The position numbers and the translations under genes were made by a program. Below are positions 44,118 through 54,325 of a stretch of DNA of 64,000 nt, piece by piece. Source of the stretch: Polychytrium aggregatum (taxonomy: Eukaryota; Chytridiomycota; Chytridiomycetes; Polychytriales). The first letter of the stretch is position 1. Every line of letters starts with the position of its first letter. Location: positions 186,001 through 250,000 of the forward strand of contig NW_026516246.1 of the NCBI RefSeq assembly GCF_025602895.1, written 5' to 3'. The notes below the pieces were generated by a model. It was not told where the DNA came from, did no database searches, and saw only the letters and a list, made by a program, of their open reading frames with translations.

Positions 44118-47015
44118 TCAATCGGTCTGCAGGCAATCAGACAATGAAGGCAGGTCGCCTACCTCGAACCACGATAGCAAGTTGCTGTCCTTCTCGACCA
44201 CGCCCTTGAACTCCTCAAAGGACATGTAGTCCTTGCGCTCGACCTTGGCAGCCTGGAAGGTCTTGTCGACCATTTCCTCGATCGCGTCCTGCGACATCTC
44301 CTCCATGACCGGGAAGTGCACATGGTCGCCGTCCGTCATCGAGAAGGAGCCGTGCGAGGGGTTGTATCCATGGAACAGCCCGCTCTCGCGCGCGGTGTTG
44401 GTGTCGCTCGGCGTCGGCGACACATTGGTCGAGCGGTTCTGGAGGATCGTTTGGATGCGGCGCTGGTCATCGCTTGTCGACAGCATCGAGTCCGGCAGAC
44501 TCGTGGCCATGTGCGGTGACGGCAGGGTGGCATGTGTGGGCGACTCGGGCCGCGAGAACGGGCTGGATGGAGATCCCTGCGGGATCCAGGCGGGAGCACC
44601 CACGGGGATGCCGTTGCCGAACGAGCGTCGCAGCAGCCGCGAGCTGCGGGCGTTGGCGGTGGTGTTGATGTTGGAGAGAGTGCTGCTGGCCGGAGCATCG
44701 GGCCCGGTGGCCGAGGTCGGGGCCGCCATGCTGCTCGAGGGCTGTCCGTCGCTCGACCGGTTCGAAACGCCAAGCAGAAGCGAGCCCGAAAAGTCGCCCT
44801 CCATCGACATTCGCTTCTGTCGGCGGGTGCGTCGTTGAGCGGCGGCGGGGTCGAGTGGCGGCAGCTCGCCCACCCGAGCCGAGCCTTCGCCCTCCTCCTC
44901 GTCGTCCTCATCGTCAAAGGTGGAGGGGTTGCCTTGGCTCTGGATCGGAGCATAGAACGATGCCGAGACGGGCTTGGCTGCCTCATCGTCAAAGCTCTCC
45001 ATCATGCCCTCCTCCATGGTCTTGACAACGTCGCGCACCAGCTCCATGGTGAGATGCAGATACGACTTGAGCATGCGACGAAGCTCCTCTCTCGAGATGA
45101 ATCCGTCGCCATCCAGATCGTAGCCCTTGAAGGCGTCTGTGGGGGGGGGAATGCATTGCAGCCAAATGGTCAGAGCCGCACCGGATGGCGCATGTAGGAG
45201 CGTATCGACGTGTAGGAGCGTATCGAGCATACAGGATCAGATCGAGGATGTAGAACCAAATTTGAGCCCAGCGATCCATCATGACGCCGACTTACACTTG
45301 ATACGCTCGTCAAGGCTGCCCTTGCACAGGATGCTGGACCCAAAGACCAGCTCCTCAAAGCTGATGATGCCGTCGTCGTCTTGGTCAAAGAACGAAAAGA
45401 TGCGATCGATGATCAAGTTCTTCTCCACGCCGAGGGGGCCGAGGCAGTACTCGAAGGTATCCTTGGTGATGCCGCCCTTGGAGCCCTCGACGGTCGAGAG
45501 CGAGCGGAACTGGTCGTAGAGGGCCTCGAGCTCGACAACGTCGACTGTTGTTGAGTCCGTGCAGGTCGGATGTTTGGCGAGTGGGTCGGAGCACCAGGCG
45601 GCGGCATCCATAATTCAGAACAAGCCGGGGTCAGTCGTGCGGCGAGCGTCACGGAAGTTCCTATCCATCTGATTGTGCCTCTCCACCAGGTAATCCTTTG
45701 CTCTTGGCAGGCCAGCGGACGCATTCATGCGCGCAGGATGGGAGCGCGGCAAGCTTACAGTGCGTCGTTTTTTGAAGCTGTGTAAAGTCATAGGTGCTTG
45801 TGCCAGCCTGGAAGGGTATGCCTATCGACGAGATGCCGACATGGCAGGGACCAGCGCCGATAGTACAATCCGGGACAGGGATCAGAGTCGAGACAGAGCT
45901 GGCTGGGTGCTTCCGGTGCGATCCGCAGCCATCGTGGCCCCTCCGTCTGTTTCCTTCTCTCTCATTCTCTCATTCTCTCTCTGGCACGGCCAGAGTGCAA
46001 TGAACAGCCCCCAGATGCGTACCTGGATACAACACCGATGTCAGCGGGGCGCGGGCGTTGGCGAGCGGCGGGATGGGGATGCGGATCTTGAGGAAGGTAT
46101 GGGTCTTGTAGTGAACCTCGAGCGGCTCGCAGGTTTCGCAGAGGTCGTAATCGATGCAGTTGGCGCATTTGAAGCGGAATCCCCGAATAGGCGAGGTGCC
46201 GCAGTGGTTGCAGGTGATCGAGCGGTGGACGTAGCCGTCTGGAGGATGTGGATGATGCGATGGAGGCCGAGGCGAGTGAGGAGGAAGGGGAACAAACAGA
46301 TTCCGAATCCAAGGACAGGGTCCGAGGCAAGAGAGAAAGAGGGTTTTCGTCAACCATCCGCTCGTCCGAACGTCGCATGATCGTCATTAAACGAGCATAG
46401 ATGCCCAATCCACACCCTCCCAGAGGCTCGATTGGGCCGGCGCTGCCGATCGATGGCTACTTTACCTTTTCGCGCCTGGTCTTCTGCGATCGAATACAGG
46501 AGCGTCAGCAACGTATCGCTCTCGTCCGAGGTATGGAGCTGGTTTCCACGCAGCTCCAGGGTCGATCCTTCGTTTTCATCGCCGGGGCTTTCGATCGCAA
46601 CGCTTCCTCCTTGCTCGTCATCGACGTCGTCGTCCTGCTCGGCCTCACGACCCTCGCGGGTCTCGAGGCGATCATCCTCATCGGCGGCCGAGGCAGGATC
46701 ATCCGGTCCGGCTGACTGGGGCTCGTGCTGGTCCGAGTCCGAGACTGCTTGACGACTGGAAGGGCGGGCGTCGTGGGTGGTGGAGGAAGAAGAGGAGCCC
46801 TCGGTGTTTTGTCGGCGAATCGGTGTCCTTTTGGATACAGACCGAGGCTTTTTGGAAGATCCCGACGACGGCGATGCTGGCGACTGACGGCTCCAACGAA
46901 AGAAGCCCGATGAGGTGGCGAGGTTGACGAGGGCCATGCCCAGCAGCACGCCGGCCAGGGCGGCTGCAACGGTCTTGAAGGACGCCAGCGAAACCGAGGG
47001 ACTGGGATTGGACAT
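44118..47015 (-). CDS. Membrane-anchored ZZ zinc-finger and EF-hand protein
   Basis: Exons 47015-46466, 46238-46023, 45544-45296 and 45136-44118 join to 677 aa. One N-terminal helix (AALAGVLLGMALVNLATS) is followed by a long acidic Ser-rich linker. A ZZ finger follows near residues 185-230 (ITCNHCGTSPIRGFRFKCAN, then CIDYDLCETC). Two canonical EF-hand loops are visible: DQDDDGIISFEE and DLDGDGFISREE. A low-complexity tail ends in a further EF-like helix. Conserved fungal proteins with this ZZ plus EF-hand order exist; their function is poorly known, but a Ca2+-responsive membrane adaptor is a fair inference. The 478-nt intron before exon 3 is long and could hide a small exon. The acceptor chosen there preserves phase and joins LYP to VDVVELEALYDQF. 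Confidence 0.82.
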
Positions 47016-47550
47016 GCGGGCGGCTGTGGGTGCGAGGCGGACCGTCTTGAAGGCGAAGAGGAGCAGAGCAACGGCAGTGCGAGCGGGCAGATGAGGTCGG
47101 GGGCCACAGAAGAGAAGGCGGGCGAGAGCGGCTGCAGGCCCAAAGAGGGTGGATATCGCAGGGCTGGGTCGCAGATGGCCGATGAAGATCCAAGCGACGC
47201 TGTCGAGCGACAACGGGCGAGGCAAATCGGCGCGCGAGCCAGGGCAAGCAACCAGGGTGCGGGCCGAGGTGCCGCACCGGCCGAAATAGTTTCAAACGAG
47301 GGACAGCGCAAATGGTGGATCGATACCGCCATACCGCCACGCCAAAGATGATAATCACCGACACTCGCTGCGAGCAATGCAGGTGGGCCATTTGTGGATA
47401 GTAGTATATTTAGACGGACTGTATTCGCAAGTGGGGGCCTATAGATATAAGCGAGTAATCACCATAGACATGCCAAAGTGCGCCATAGATGTGGGGTGGC
47501 TATTTTGCTGGAGAGAGTTCATAGAGAAGGGGGGGGGACTGGGTTCAGAT
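47016..47550. other. Promoter side of ZZ/EF-hand gene and 3' side of GH20-like gene
   Basis: 535 bp between two minus-strand genes. It is locally AT-rich around 47395-47475, unlike the surroundings. No gene is recognised. Confidence 0.5.
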
Positions 47551-49779
47551 TTAGTAAGGATAAGGTACAGGGTTGGGGGCAGTGTAGACAAAGCTGTTGG
47601 TGGTGTAGAGCGAGGCGATCTTGCACCAGTCGGCGTGGGCGGCATAGTGCGATTGCAGAGGATCGACGGGGGGGTTGCCGTCGCGGTCGGTCAGAGGAGC
47701 ACCGATGAAGACAAAGGCGCTGACGGTCTGGTCGGGGGTGTTGAGATGGGTGTCGCAGTACTCGGGGCGGTAGATCATGCCCTCCTGGTTGCCGAGGTAG
47801 TTGATGTCGGCAGCAGCGATCTTGAGCTCGTTGACGAGCGAGGCACGGAAGCGGTCGAGACGGACGCCGGTCTTGTTGTTGAGGGCGACGGCATCGTAGG
47901 TCCACATGCGCTCGGCGATGGAGGCGATACGCGGGAAGATGAAGCGGTCGATGTTGTGACGCTTGAGGGTCTCGGCCCACATGGTGCCGAAGCCGCCCTT
48001 GACGGTCTTGGCCGCAGCGGGAGAGAGGCCGTCAAGAGGGTCGTAGGTGTAGATCTTTGTCCAGTTGTGCCACTGGCCGGGAGAGACAATGTAGCCGGGG
48101 AGGTTGTAGGTGTCGGCGGGGGAGACGGCCTCGTAGTCGTACAGGCACCAGCTCTGCGAGGGGGAGCAGTCGAGGAAGTAGAACGGATCGGGGCTGACGA
48201 CGACGTTTTCAAATCCGGCGGCAGCCAGGGTTTCGATGATGCCGACCGGATCGCCGCCGAGCTCGCCGAGAGTAATGATGCCATCCTTGGGAACGAGATC
48301 CATCATGCCGAGCTGCGAGGAAGGAGTAACAGCAATCAGAGGCAGTCCGCAGCGGCAGTCAACCAGCGCAGCGTGCAACAGGCAATCCAGGGTGCAAGTG
48401 TAAAGCAACCGGTTGCTTCTCTACCGAGCAAACCCCTGGCACAAATGCTCTACCCCCTCCCTTCCCTGCCACTCCTCAGCTACTTACGGTGGTAATGACA
48501 TCCCAGGCGCCGTACTTTTTGTTGATGCTCTTGAGGATGTTGACCAGCTGAGGCTCAAAGGCGCGCATGAAGGGATCGAGAGTGGACTGGTCGGCAATAT
48601 CCCAGCTGTCGGGAACGACACCGTAGAGACGCGGGTTGGCCTCAGAGTGGCCGACGTGGATGACGGGATCGGGGAACCAGCTGCCGACCTCAGTCAGGAA
48701 CTCGGTGAGGAGGTTCAGGGCGCCGGGGACACGAGGATCGAGACCGCCACAGGGAGGACCGAAGCAGTACTGGCGGCCGAACCAGACGATGGTGCCGGCG
48801 GGGTAGCTGCTGTTGGCCCAGTCGTAGCTGTCGCCGTCAAAGGGGGCGTGCTTCCAGCCAGAGACGAAGCTGGGGTCAACGAGACCAAACATGCCGTTGT
48901 GCGAGGGGGTCTCGAACACGGGGATGATGCGGATGTTGCGCTCAAAGGCGTAGTTGATGACGTCCTGAATGTCCTGCTTGGTGAAGACCTTGGGCTTGCC
49001 CTGGGCATCCTTGTAGGCGCCCTCCTGGTAGAGCACCGGGTACTTGTCCCAGACGATCGTGAAGGACTGGGCCTCGTAGAGCAGCCACTTCATGACGTTG
49101 ATCTTGGAGTACGCCAGGCCATCGAGGATGCGCTTGATGTCCTCGACGGGGAAGTAGTTGCGAGCCGTGTCGAGCAGGATGCCGCGGTAGGGGAAGCGCG
49201 GAGAGTCGGTGATGCTACCGAGGACCAGGTTGGCATCGGGGGTGACCAGCTGGCTGAGGGTCTGGAGGCCATAGACGGCACCGGCCTGGGTGGTGGCATT
49301 GATGACGATGCCGGACTTTGTCGCCTGGAGGGAGTACGACTCGTCGATGCCGGCGAGAGCGGCGGGGGTGCTGGCCTTGGTCTCGTCGGCGACATGGATG
49401 GTGACGGGCAGAGTGGAGCCGCCCCACTTGCCGTGGGTCTTGACCGAGACCGAGTTCTGGAAGCGGTCAAAGGCGTTGGAGACGATGTTGAAGACATCGG
49501 GGTTGTTGGACTTGATGTCGATCCAGAAGTCGTTGCAGGCAACCGTGGCGTTGGCATCGACGACCTGTGGAGAGCCAAACGGGAGGCGAAGGGAGAGTGT
49601 CAGACACGGACAAGAAGCCGATGAGCAGGACGACTGGGCAGGCGATCGACCCACGACAGTACCTGTCTGGGCATGGGCCAGAGATAGTCGGTGATGGGAC
49701 GATGCTGGACGGGAGGAGGGGTGGGAGTTGCCAGGGCTCCGGCGAGCAAGCCCAGCGACAGCAGCGCCTTGACGAGCAT
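47551..49779 (-). CDS. Secreted GH20 beta-hexosaminidase-like protein with altered active site
   Basis: Exons 49779-49663, 49564-48488 and 48312-47551 join to 651 aa. The signal peptide is MLVKALLSLGLLAGALATP. The GH20 fold is clear: GILLDTARNYFPVEDIKRIL, then a TIM barrel with WAETLKRHNIDRFIFPRIAS and IAERMW near the end. Key positions differ from active enzymes. The usual HWHxxDxQSF is KWLLYEAQSF near residue 197. The GGDE catalytic pair is GHSE near 342, so Glu is kept and Asp is lost. The usual P-E-I/F-D-x-P-G-H is PVFETPSH. It is probably a chitin- or GlcNAc-binding relative or an enzyme of changed specificity. Several N-glycosylation sequons occur. A TATA box lies at 49844-49851. Confidence 0.9.
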
Positions 49780-49843
49780 GGCGGCGCAGGAGGGAGAGGA
49801 AAACGAGGGATGGCGGGAACAGGGCCTGCGATGGGCGGGATCG

Positions 49844-49851
49844 CTTTTATA
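49844..49851 (-). promoter_or_regulatory. TATA box of GH20-like gene
   Basis: The minus strand reads GGCTATAAAAGCG. TATAAAAG starts 72 nt upstream of the ATG at 49779, a strong core promoter for a regulated secreted protein. Confidence 0.65.
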
Positions 49852-51164
49852 GCCGCCGGCCAGGGCCGAGGCTGCGTGCGGGATGTCCCTCGCCCAAACA
49901 AGGGGGCCTGCTTGTGCACAGACACCCCCGACAGCCGCGCAGCAGGCGGCCGTGGCGCAAGGGTCACGCGAGCGGGTGTACACCAGGAGCGGGCCGGCAT
50001 AACAAGCCAGTGCACATTGGATGCGCGGGTTTAGCCTGATCAGGCGGCGGACCAGGCACGCGCACGCGCCACGGCAGCAAGGCCGCCTTGCCGCGAGCCT
50101 GGTACAGTGCAACCCAGGGTACAGGTGCCGTGTGACGGCGGGTCGCACCGCGGCGGTGACCCCCAACCCTTGCGCTCGCCGCCCCAGTACAGGGGCGGCA
50201 AGTACCAGCAGACGCGCGGTCTACCGGGCGCCTGACCAGGCAGCGCAGCCCGCCTGGGCGCATGGTCCCAGGCTCAGCAGCAGCCGGGCTGGGAGAAGCC
50301 GCCGTGGAGGGTTCAGCGACTCCCCTGTTCCTCCCCCCGGATGGCCCGCCATCGACCAAGCCAGAGCGGTCCCGAGGAGCTCGCGGTCCAACAGACCCCG
50401 CTGCATTGCAGACCCGCGGCTTGCTGCAGTCCCTCAGGTGGTCGTCAGTGGCGGAGCCACGGGAGGACACACGAGGTCTGCTGAGCTGGGGTCTGTGAAA
50501 CGCAGCAGACCCCCACACCAGCACCACCAGCACCGCCGGCGCCGAGCAACCAAGGCCGGCCATCCCCACGGTCGATCCGCAGCGGAGCGTCGGTGGCTCC
50601 TGGTATCGGATACCAGATGTTCAGAGCGCCAAGCTCTCTCTCGACCATGTTGTCCATGATCCGAAGCAAGGTCGATCCCTCGTTGCCCTGGCTGCCCACC
50701 CCCGCCATTCCCTCGGCTTGCCCCATGCCGACACCGCTCATCCCACGACACCGCCGACGAAAGAACACAGAGGAAAGGAGTGTGTGTGGTTTTCCGAACT
50801 CTGCCCCAACGCATCTGACAAATGGACTGAAAGGAGCAGACAGCGGACACCCTGCTTGGCGCTGTGGCGGTCGATTCGATTGGTTCAGGGACTGCGGGTC
50901 GAGGCTGAGCGAACTTGGGGCTGAGCGAGCTTGGCCACTCAGGAAAAATGGAAGCGACAGGGCTTGTGCTCCAGAGGGAGTGACGGCACGCATGCTTGCG
51001 CTCCAGAGAGAGTGGACGCATTCGAGCAGAATCTGTGGCAGTGCTTTGGCGATCCGAATAACAGATGGCCGAACTGTGATGATCGGGATGATAGGCAGCA
51101 CGACAGGCACCTGTCAAATCGAGATCCAGCGCCGTGTCCGTGGCGATGTGTCGCCATGGACCAC

Positions 51165-51284
51165 TATTGATACCAGAGTCGAGACTGCTATTGATACCAG
51201 AGTCGAGACTGCTATTGATACCAGAGTCGAGACTACTATTGATACCAGAGTCGAGACTACTATTGATACCAGAGTTGAGACTCT
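51165..51284 (+). repeat. 24-bp tandem repeat, five copies
   Basis: The unit is ATTGATACCAGAGTCGAGAC plus TGCT or TACT. It is repeated five times head-to-tail, nearly identical, with the last copy diverging (GTTGAGACTCTACT). The 24-nt period keeps frames open, giving a spurious STLVSIVV repeat on the minus strand. Confidence 0.92.
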
Positions 51285-52577
51285 ACTAGTACCACACACA
51301 GTCTGGTATTGCTGACGGCGTGTGCAGATGGACTGCAACTGCGAGAGCGAAAGCCGCGATCGATCGCCAAAGCTGTTGACGAAAGAGGCACTGCCTCGAC
51401 ATCCGAGATTTCTCTCTTCCGCACCGCTCCCGCTGCTGGCCCCACACGCAGAAGGTTCTGTTCGCCATCGGCGCAATGGCTTGCGACATATGGCCGCTCG
51501 TCTGACGCCGACGTGCCAGCCCGCCGACCCAAGCGGAGCTTGTTTGCAAGGATGAGCTGCTTTGGAGGGCACTCTTTTGGATCAAAAGCGAGATTTGGGC
51601 CTTGTTGGCAGCGGTGGCGGCCGGCTCCTCACTTGCATGTGGATCTGCAGATTGCATCATCTCCAAGCCTTCCCACACCACACACCCCGGTCCATTTCGG
51701 CATTGTTTCCTCGCGGCCTCCGCCCCTGGCGACATCACACGCACGGTCCGTCGATGGCATGCACATCCCACGCCTCGAGCGTCAGCCAGCCGAGTACGTC
51801 TTCCATTGGCTGCCCGTGCACTGATCCATTCACCGACCTGACCGAACGGGCCAAAGCCATCACCCTTGGCGCAATAGCAGCGATCGATGGCGAAATCTGC
51901 GGCAGCATATCGACACAGATCTAGGTATGTATTGTATGTGTGGGGCTTGACCCGGGATTGGACAGGCGATGGTGCAATGCGGGGGATGAGTGAGGCAAGT
52001 GCCGAGCAATAAGGGGAGGGTAAAAGAAAGCAAAAACGACGCAAAAAACAATAGCGACAATGGCAGACCGTATTCAAAAATCTGATCCCTCAGGTCATGG
52101 GAGTCAAGTTGGGGGCCGCGCGGATGGGCGGATGCGGATGTGGAGGCAGACGGATGGGCCGTGGGGCCATCGATGTCTGATAGGTCGGCGCTGGCGACGA
52201 CGGAAGAGGGGGGCAGAGCCGTGGGAGGATCGAAAGTACGTACAGAAGGTTTGTGGTATCGGAAACACAGGCCAGGGCGTGGCTTGTCCCCATTCATTGT
52301 CTTTGGAAACAGGCGGGAACCCAAAGTACACTGACAGAACAGAGCCGACCAAGCCCCGGAGCCCAAATTTCTGGGGGGGGGAGGCAGAAGGAAACAAACG
52401 AATCAAAACTAAGGGCGGGGCTGGTGACAGCCTCGTGTCGTCGGCAGGACATTTGGTAGCGTCATCGAGGATCCAATCCGGAGTAGGATGGCGATGGCGA
52501 AAGCCTGTCCGGTCCGCGTGGGTAAAGAGGATTGCGAAATTGGTGGGAGGCATGACCGGGGGGGCGGCGCTCCCGGC

Positions 52578-53534
52578 TCAGACGAGTGACCAATGGACCC
52601 GCTGCGGGATGTGGGTCGGGAGGTGCTGCTCGAGCAAGCTGTCGAGGACCTGCGGGTCGGCGTGAACCTCGCCGCCCTCGACGTGCGGGCGATACTTCAT
52701 CAGAGCCGGGTGGGCGTCGCGGTCGTTGAGCCAGGCCTGGCCGTCCCAGCCGCCGGTCGATTCGATAAAGTACTTTGCGAATCCGAGCGAGATTGACAGG
52801 CAGCCAGAGAGGATGCAGTCGACGTAGGACTGGGGGATGGGAATGTCGAGCGAGGGCCGGTGGCAGTCCGTGGGGGCGGCTTGGGAGCAGCCGGCGTGCA
52901 GCGAGTCGGCGGTGGGAATCTCGTAGACCCAGATGACGACCTTGTCGGTCTGGATGAAGCGGTCAAAGGGCACGATCGAGTCGGTGGCATCCATGACCCG
53001 GATCTGCGACAGGTCGATGGTTTTACGGACGTAGCACTTTTCGCGCTCGTCCAGCCGCGGGAAGTCGGTCGAAGGATCGGCAATTGGAATCAGGACGCCG
53101 TTGATTGGAGGCTCGGCGAGGCTGGTGCGCTTGACGCCCACGGCGGTGTAGCTGGAGCGGCAGTTGTAGTTCCAGGAGCGTTGGTAGCCCGAGACGAGCA
53201 CGGGAATCGAGTCGGAGGTATCGGACTGGACGGTGCGGGAGCGCGAGAACGGATTGATGAGCGAGCCGTAGCCAAAGAGGTAGTGCGACTGGGTAGAGCT
53301 GGAGGCGGGCGTGGTAGCTGAAGAGGGCCGGGCGACTGGCCGGGTCGTGATCCGCGGGCAGGGCTGCGAGAAGACCGGAGCGACGGATTTCGAGGGGTTG
53401 ACTCGGGTTCGCAACCATCGTTTCGGGGTCATCATGGGCATGGCTTTGGAGAAGATGCAAGGACTGGTACTGCCAATAGAGCGAGCAGGCGTGGGAAAAC
53501 AGGCGGCAGCGAGGCGATGTGTGTGCAGCGACAC
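52578..53534 (-). CDS. Gamma-glutamylcyclotransferase-like (GGCT/AIG2 fold) protein
   Basis: A single 318-codon exon. The GGCT-fold signature YLFGYGSLINPFSR lies near residue 85, and the second half carries the conserved W-V-Y-E strand (VVIWVYEIPTA). GGCT-fold enzymes release 5-oxoproline from gamma-glutamyl peptides or amines, so a role in glutathione turnover is possible. The substrate is uncertain, and I cannot place the catalytic Glu with confidence. The N-terminal 75 residues are Arg/Ser/Pro-rich and could be a mitochondrial presequence; an alternative start ATG lies at 53441. The gene is divergent from DNMT2, and TTATATA at 53708-53714 is a candidate TATA box. Confidence 0.75.
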   Translation of the reverse strand: MSLHTHRLAAACFPTPARSIGSTSPCIFSKAMPMMTPKRWLRTRVNPSKSVAPVFSQPCPRITTRPVARPSSATTPASSSTQSHYLFGYGSLINPFSRSRTVQSDTSDSIPVLVSGYQRSWNYNCRSSYTAVGVKRTSLAEPPINGVLIPIADPSTDFPRLDEREKCYVRKTIDLSQIRVMDATDSIVPFDRFIQTDKVVIWVYEIPTADSLHAGCSQAAPTDCHRPSLDIPIPQSYVDCILSGCLSISLGFAKYFIESTGGWDGQAWLNDRDAHPALMKYRPHVEGGEVHADPQVLDSLLEQHLPTHIPQRVHWSLV

Positions 53535-54325
53535 CGAGAAGGAGGAGGACGCAAGGCCGAGAAGCGTTACGGACGATAGGGTCGACAGAAGGGGCCGCCA
53601 GGCTGGTGATCGGCGGTGCGTCGGAATCCAAAAGAACAGGGCAAGGAACCAAAAACAACGGGCGAGCTCGAGAAGGCCGAGCGAAGGAGGAGGGCGACCG
53701 CGAGGGGTTATATACGCGAAGGAAGTGAAGGTTCGGTGGGGCGATGGCGACAGAGCGGCCGCGATTGGACACGCTGGGGCAGTGGCGACGGCGCACAGAG
53801 ACTGTGGCGGGCGCTGTTGTCTCGCCGTCCTGTTGTATGTGCACCACAGAGGCTGTGCAGTCGCTGTGAGTCACCTAGTTGCCCACACAGAGACTGCGCC
53901 GCCTGCCGGTATCGGCCGATCGCGCAATCGGCGGCCGCCGCCGGATGCTGCGTGTGGCGCAGGAGTGCGCAGCAGCCGTATCGCGGCATCGCCCCGCCCG
54001 AGCACGCCATCGACGACCAATGCGCGGCGAGGGCGTGTGCGCAGCGCAATGACGCAATCGGCTGCTTCGGATCGAATCGGAGGCGGCCGGATCGAGTCGG
54101 CGGCTGGCTGGATCGAGTCGCCCTGCACTGCCACTGCCCGTGCGCAGCCCGATCCTCCGATCCGCAGCACCTCGATGCCCTTCCTGCCCGACATCCACGA
54201 TCACGACCGCCGGCTCGGCGATCTCCGTCTCCGCCAGCACGACCACCTCCATCGTCGCCTCTATCTCCATCTCCACCCCAATCTCCAGCCTCCCGTCCCG
54301 CCGTCCCTCCTGCGACTTCCCGGCC
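53535..54325. other. Divergent promoter region, GGCT-like (-) and DNMT2 (+)
   Basis: 791 bp between divergent starts. TATATAA on the minus strand at 53708-53714 lies about 175 nt upstream of the GGCT-like ATG. No convincing gene is present despite GC-driven open frames. Confidence 0.5.

Larger units (their letters stand above)
49780..52577. other. 2.8-kb gene-poor region with 24-bp minisatellite
   Basis: It holds the GH20-like promoter on the left. A 98-codon minus-strand ORF at about 50445-50738 and several longer open frames show no family resemblance, signal peptide or splice support. The array at 51165-51284 is listed separately. The right third (51900-52560) carries poly-G tracts and is likely the 3' region of the GGCT-like gene. 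Confidence 0.5.

Noticed and set aside
50445-50738. Minus-strand ORF with start MSGVGMGQAEGM
   Set aside because: Under 100 codons, Gly-rich, with no homology I recognise and no promoter or splice support.
51286-52077. 263-codon minus-strand ORF
   Set aside because: Cys/Arg-rich composition without pattern. It overlaps the 24-bp repeat border and shows no family similarity.
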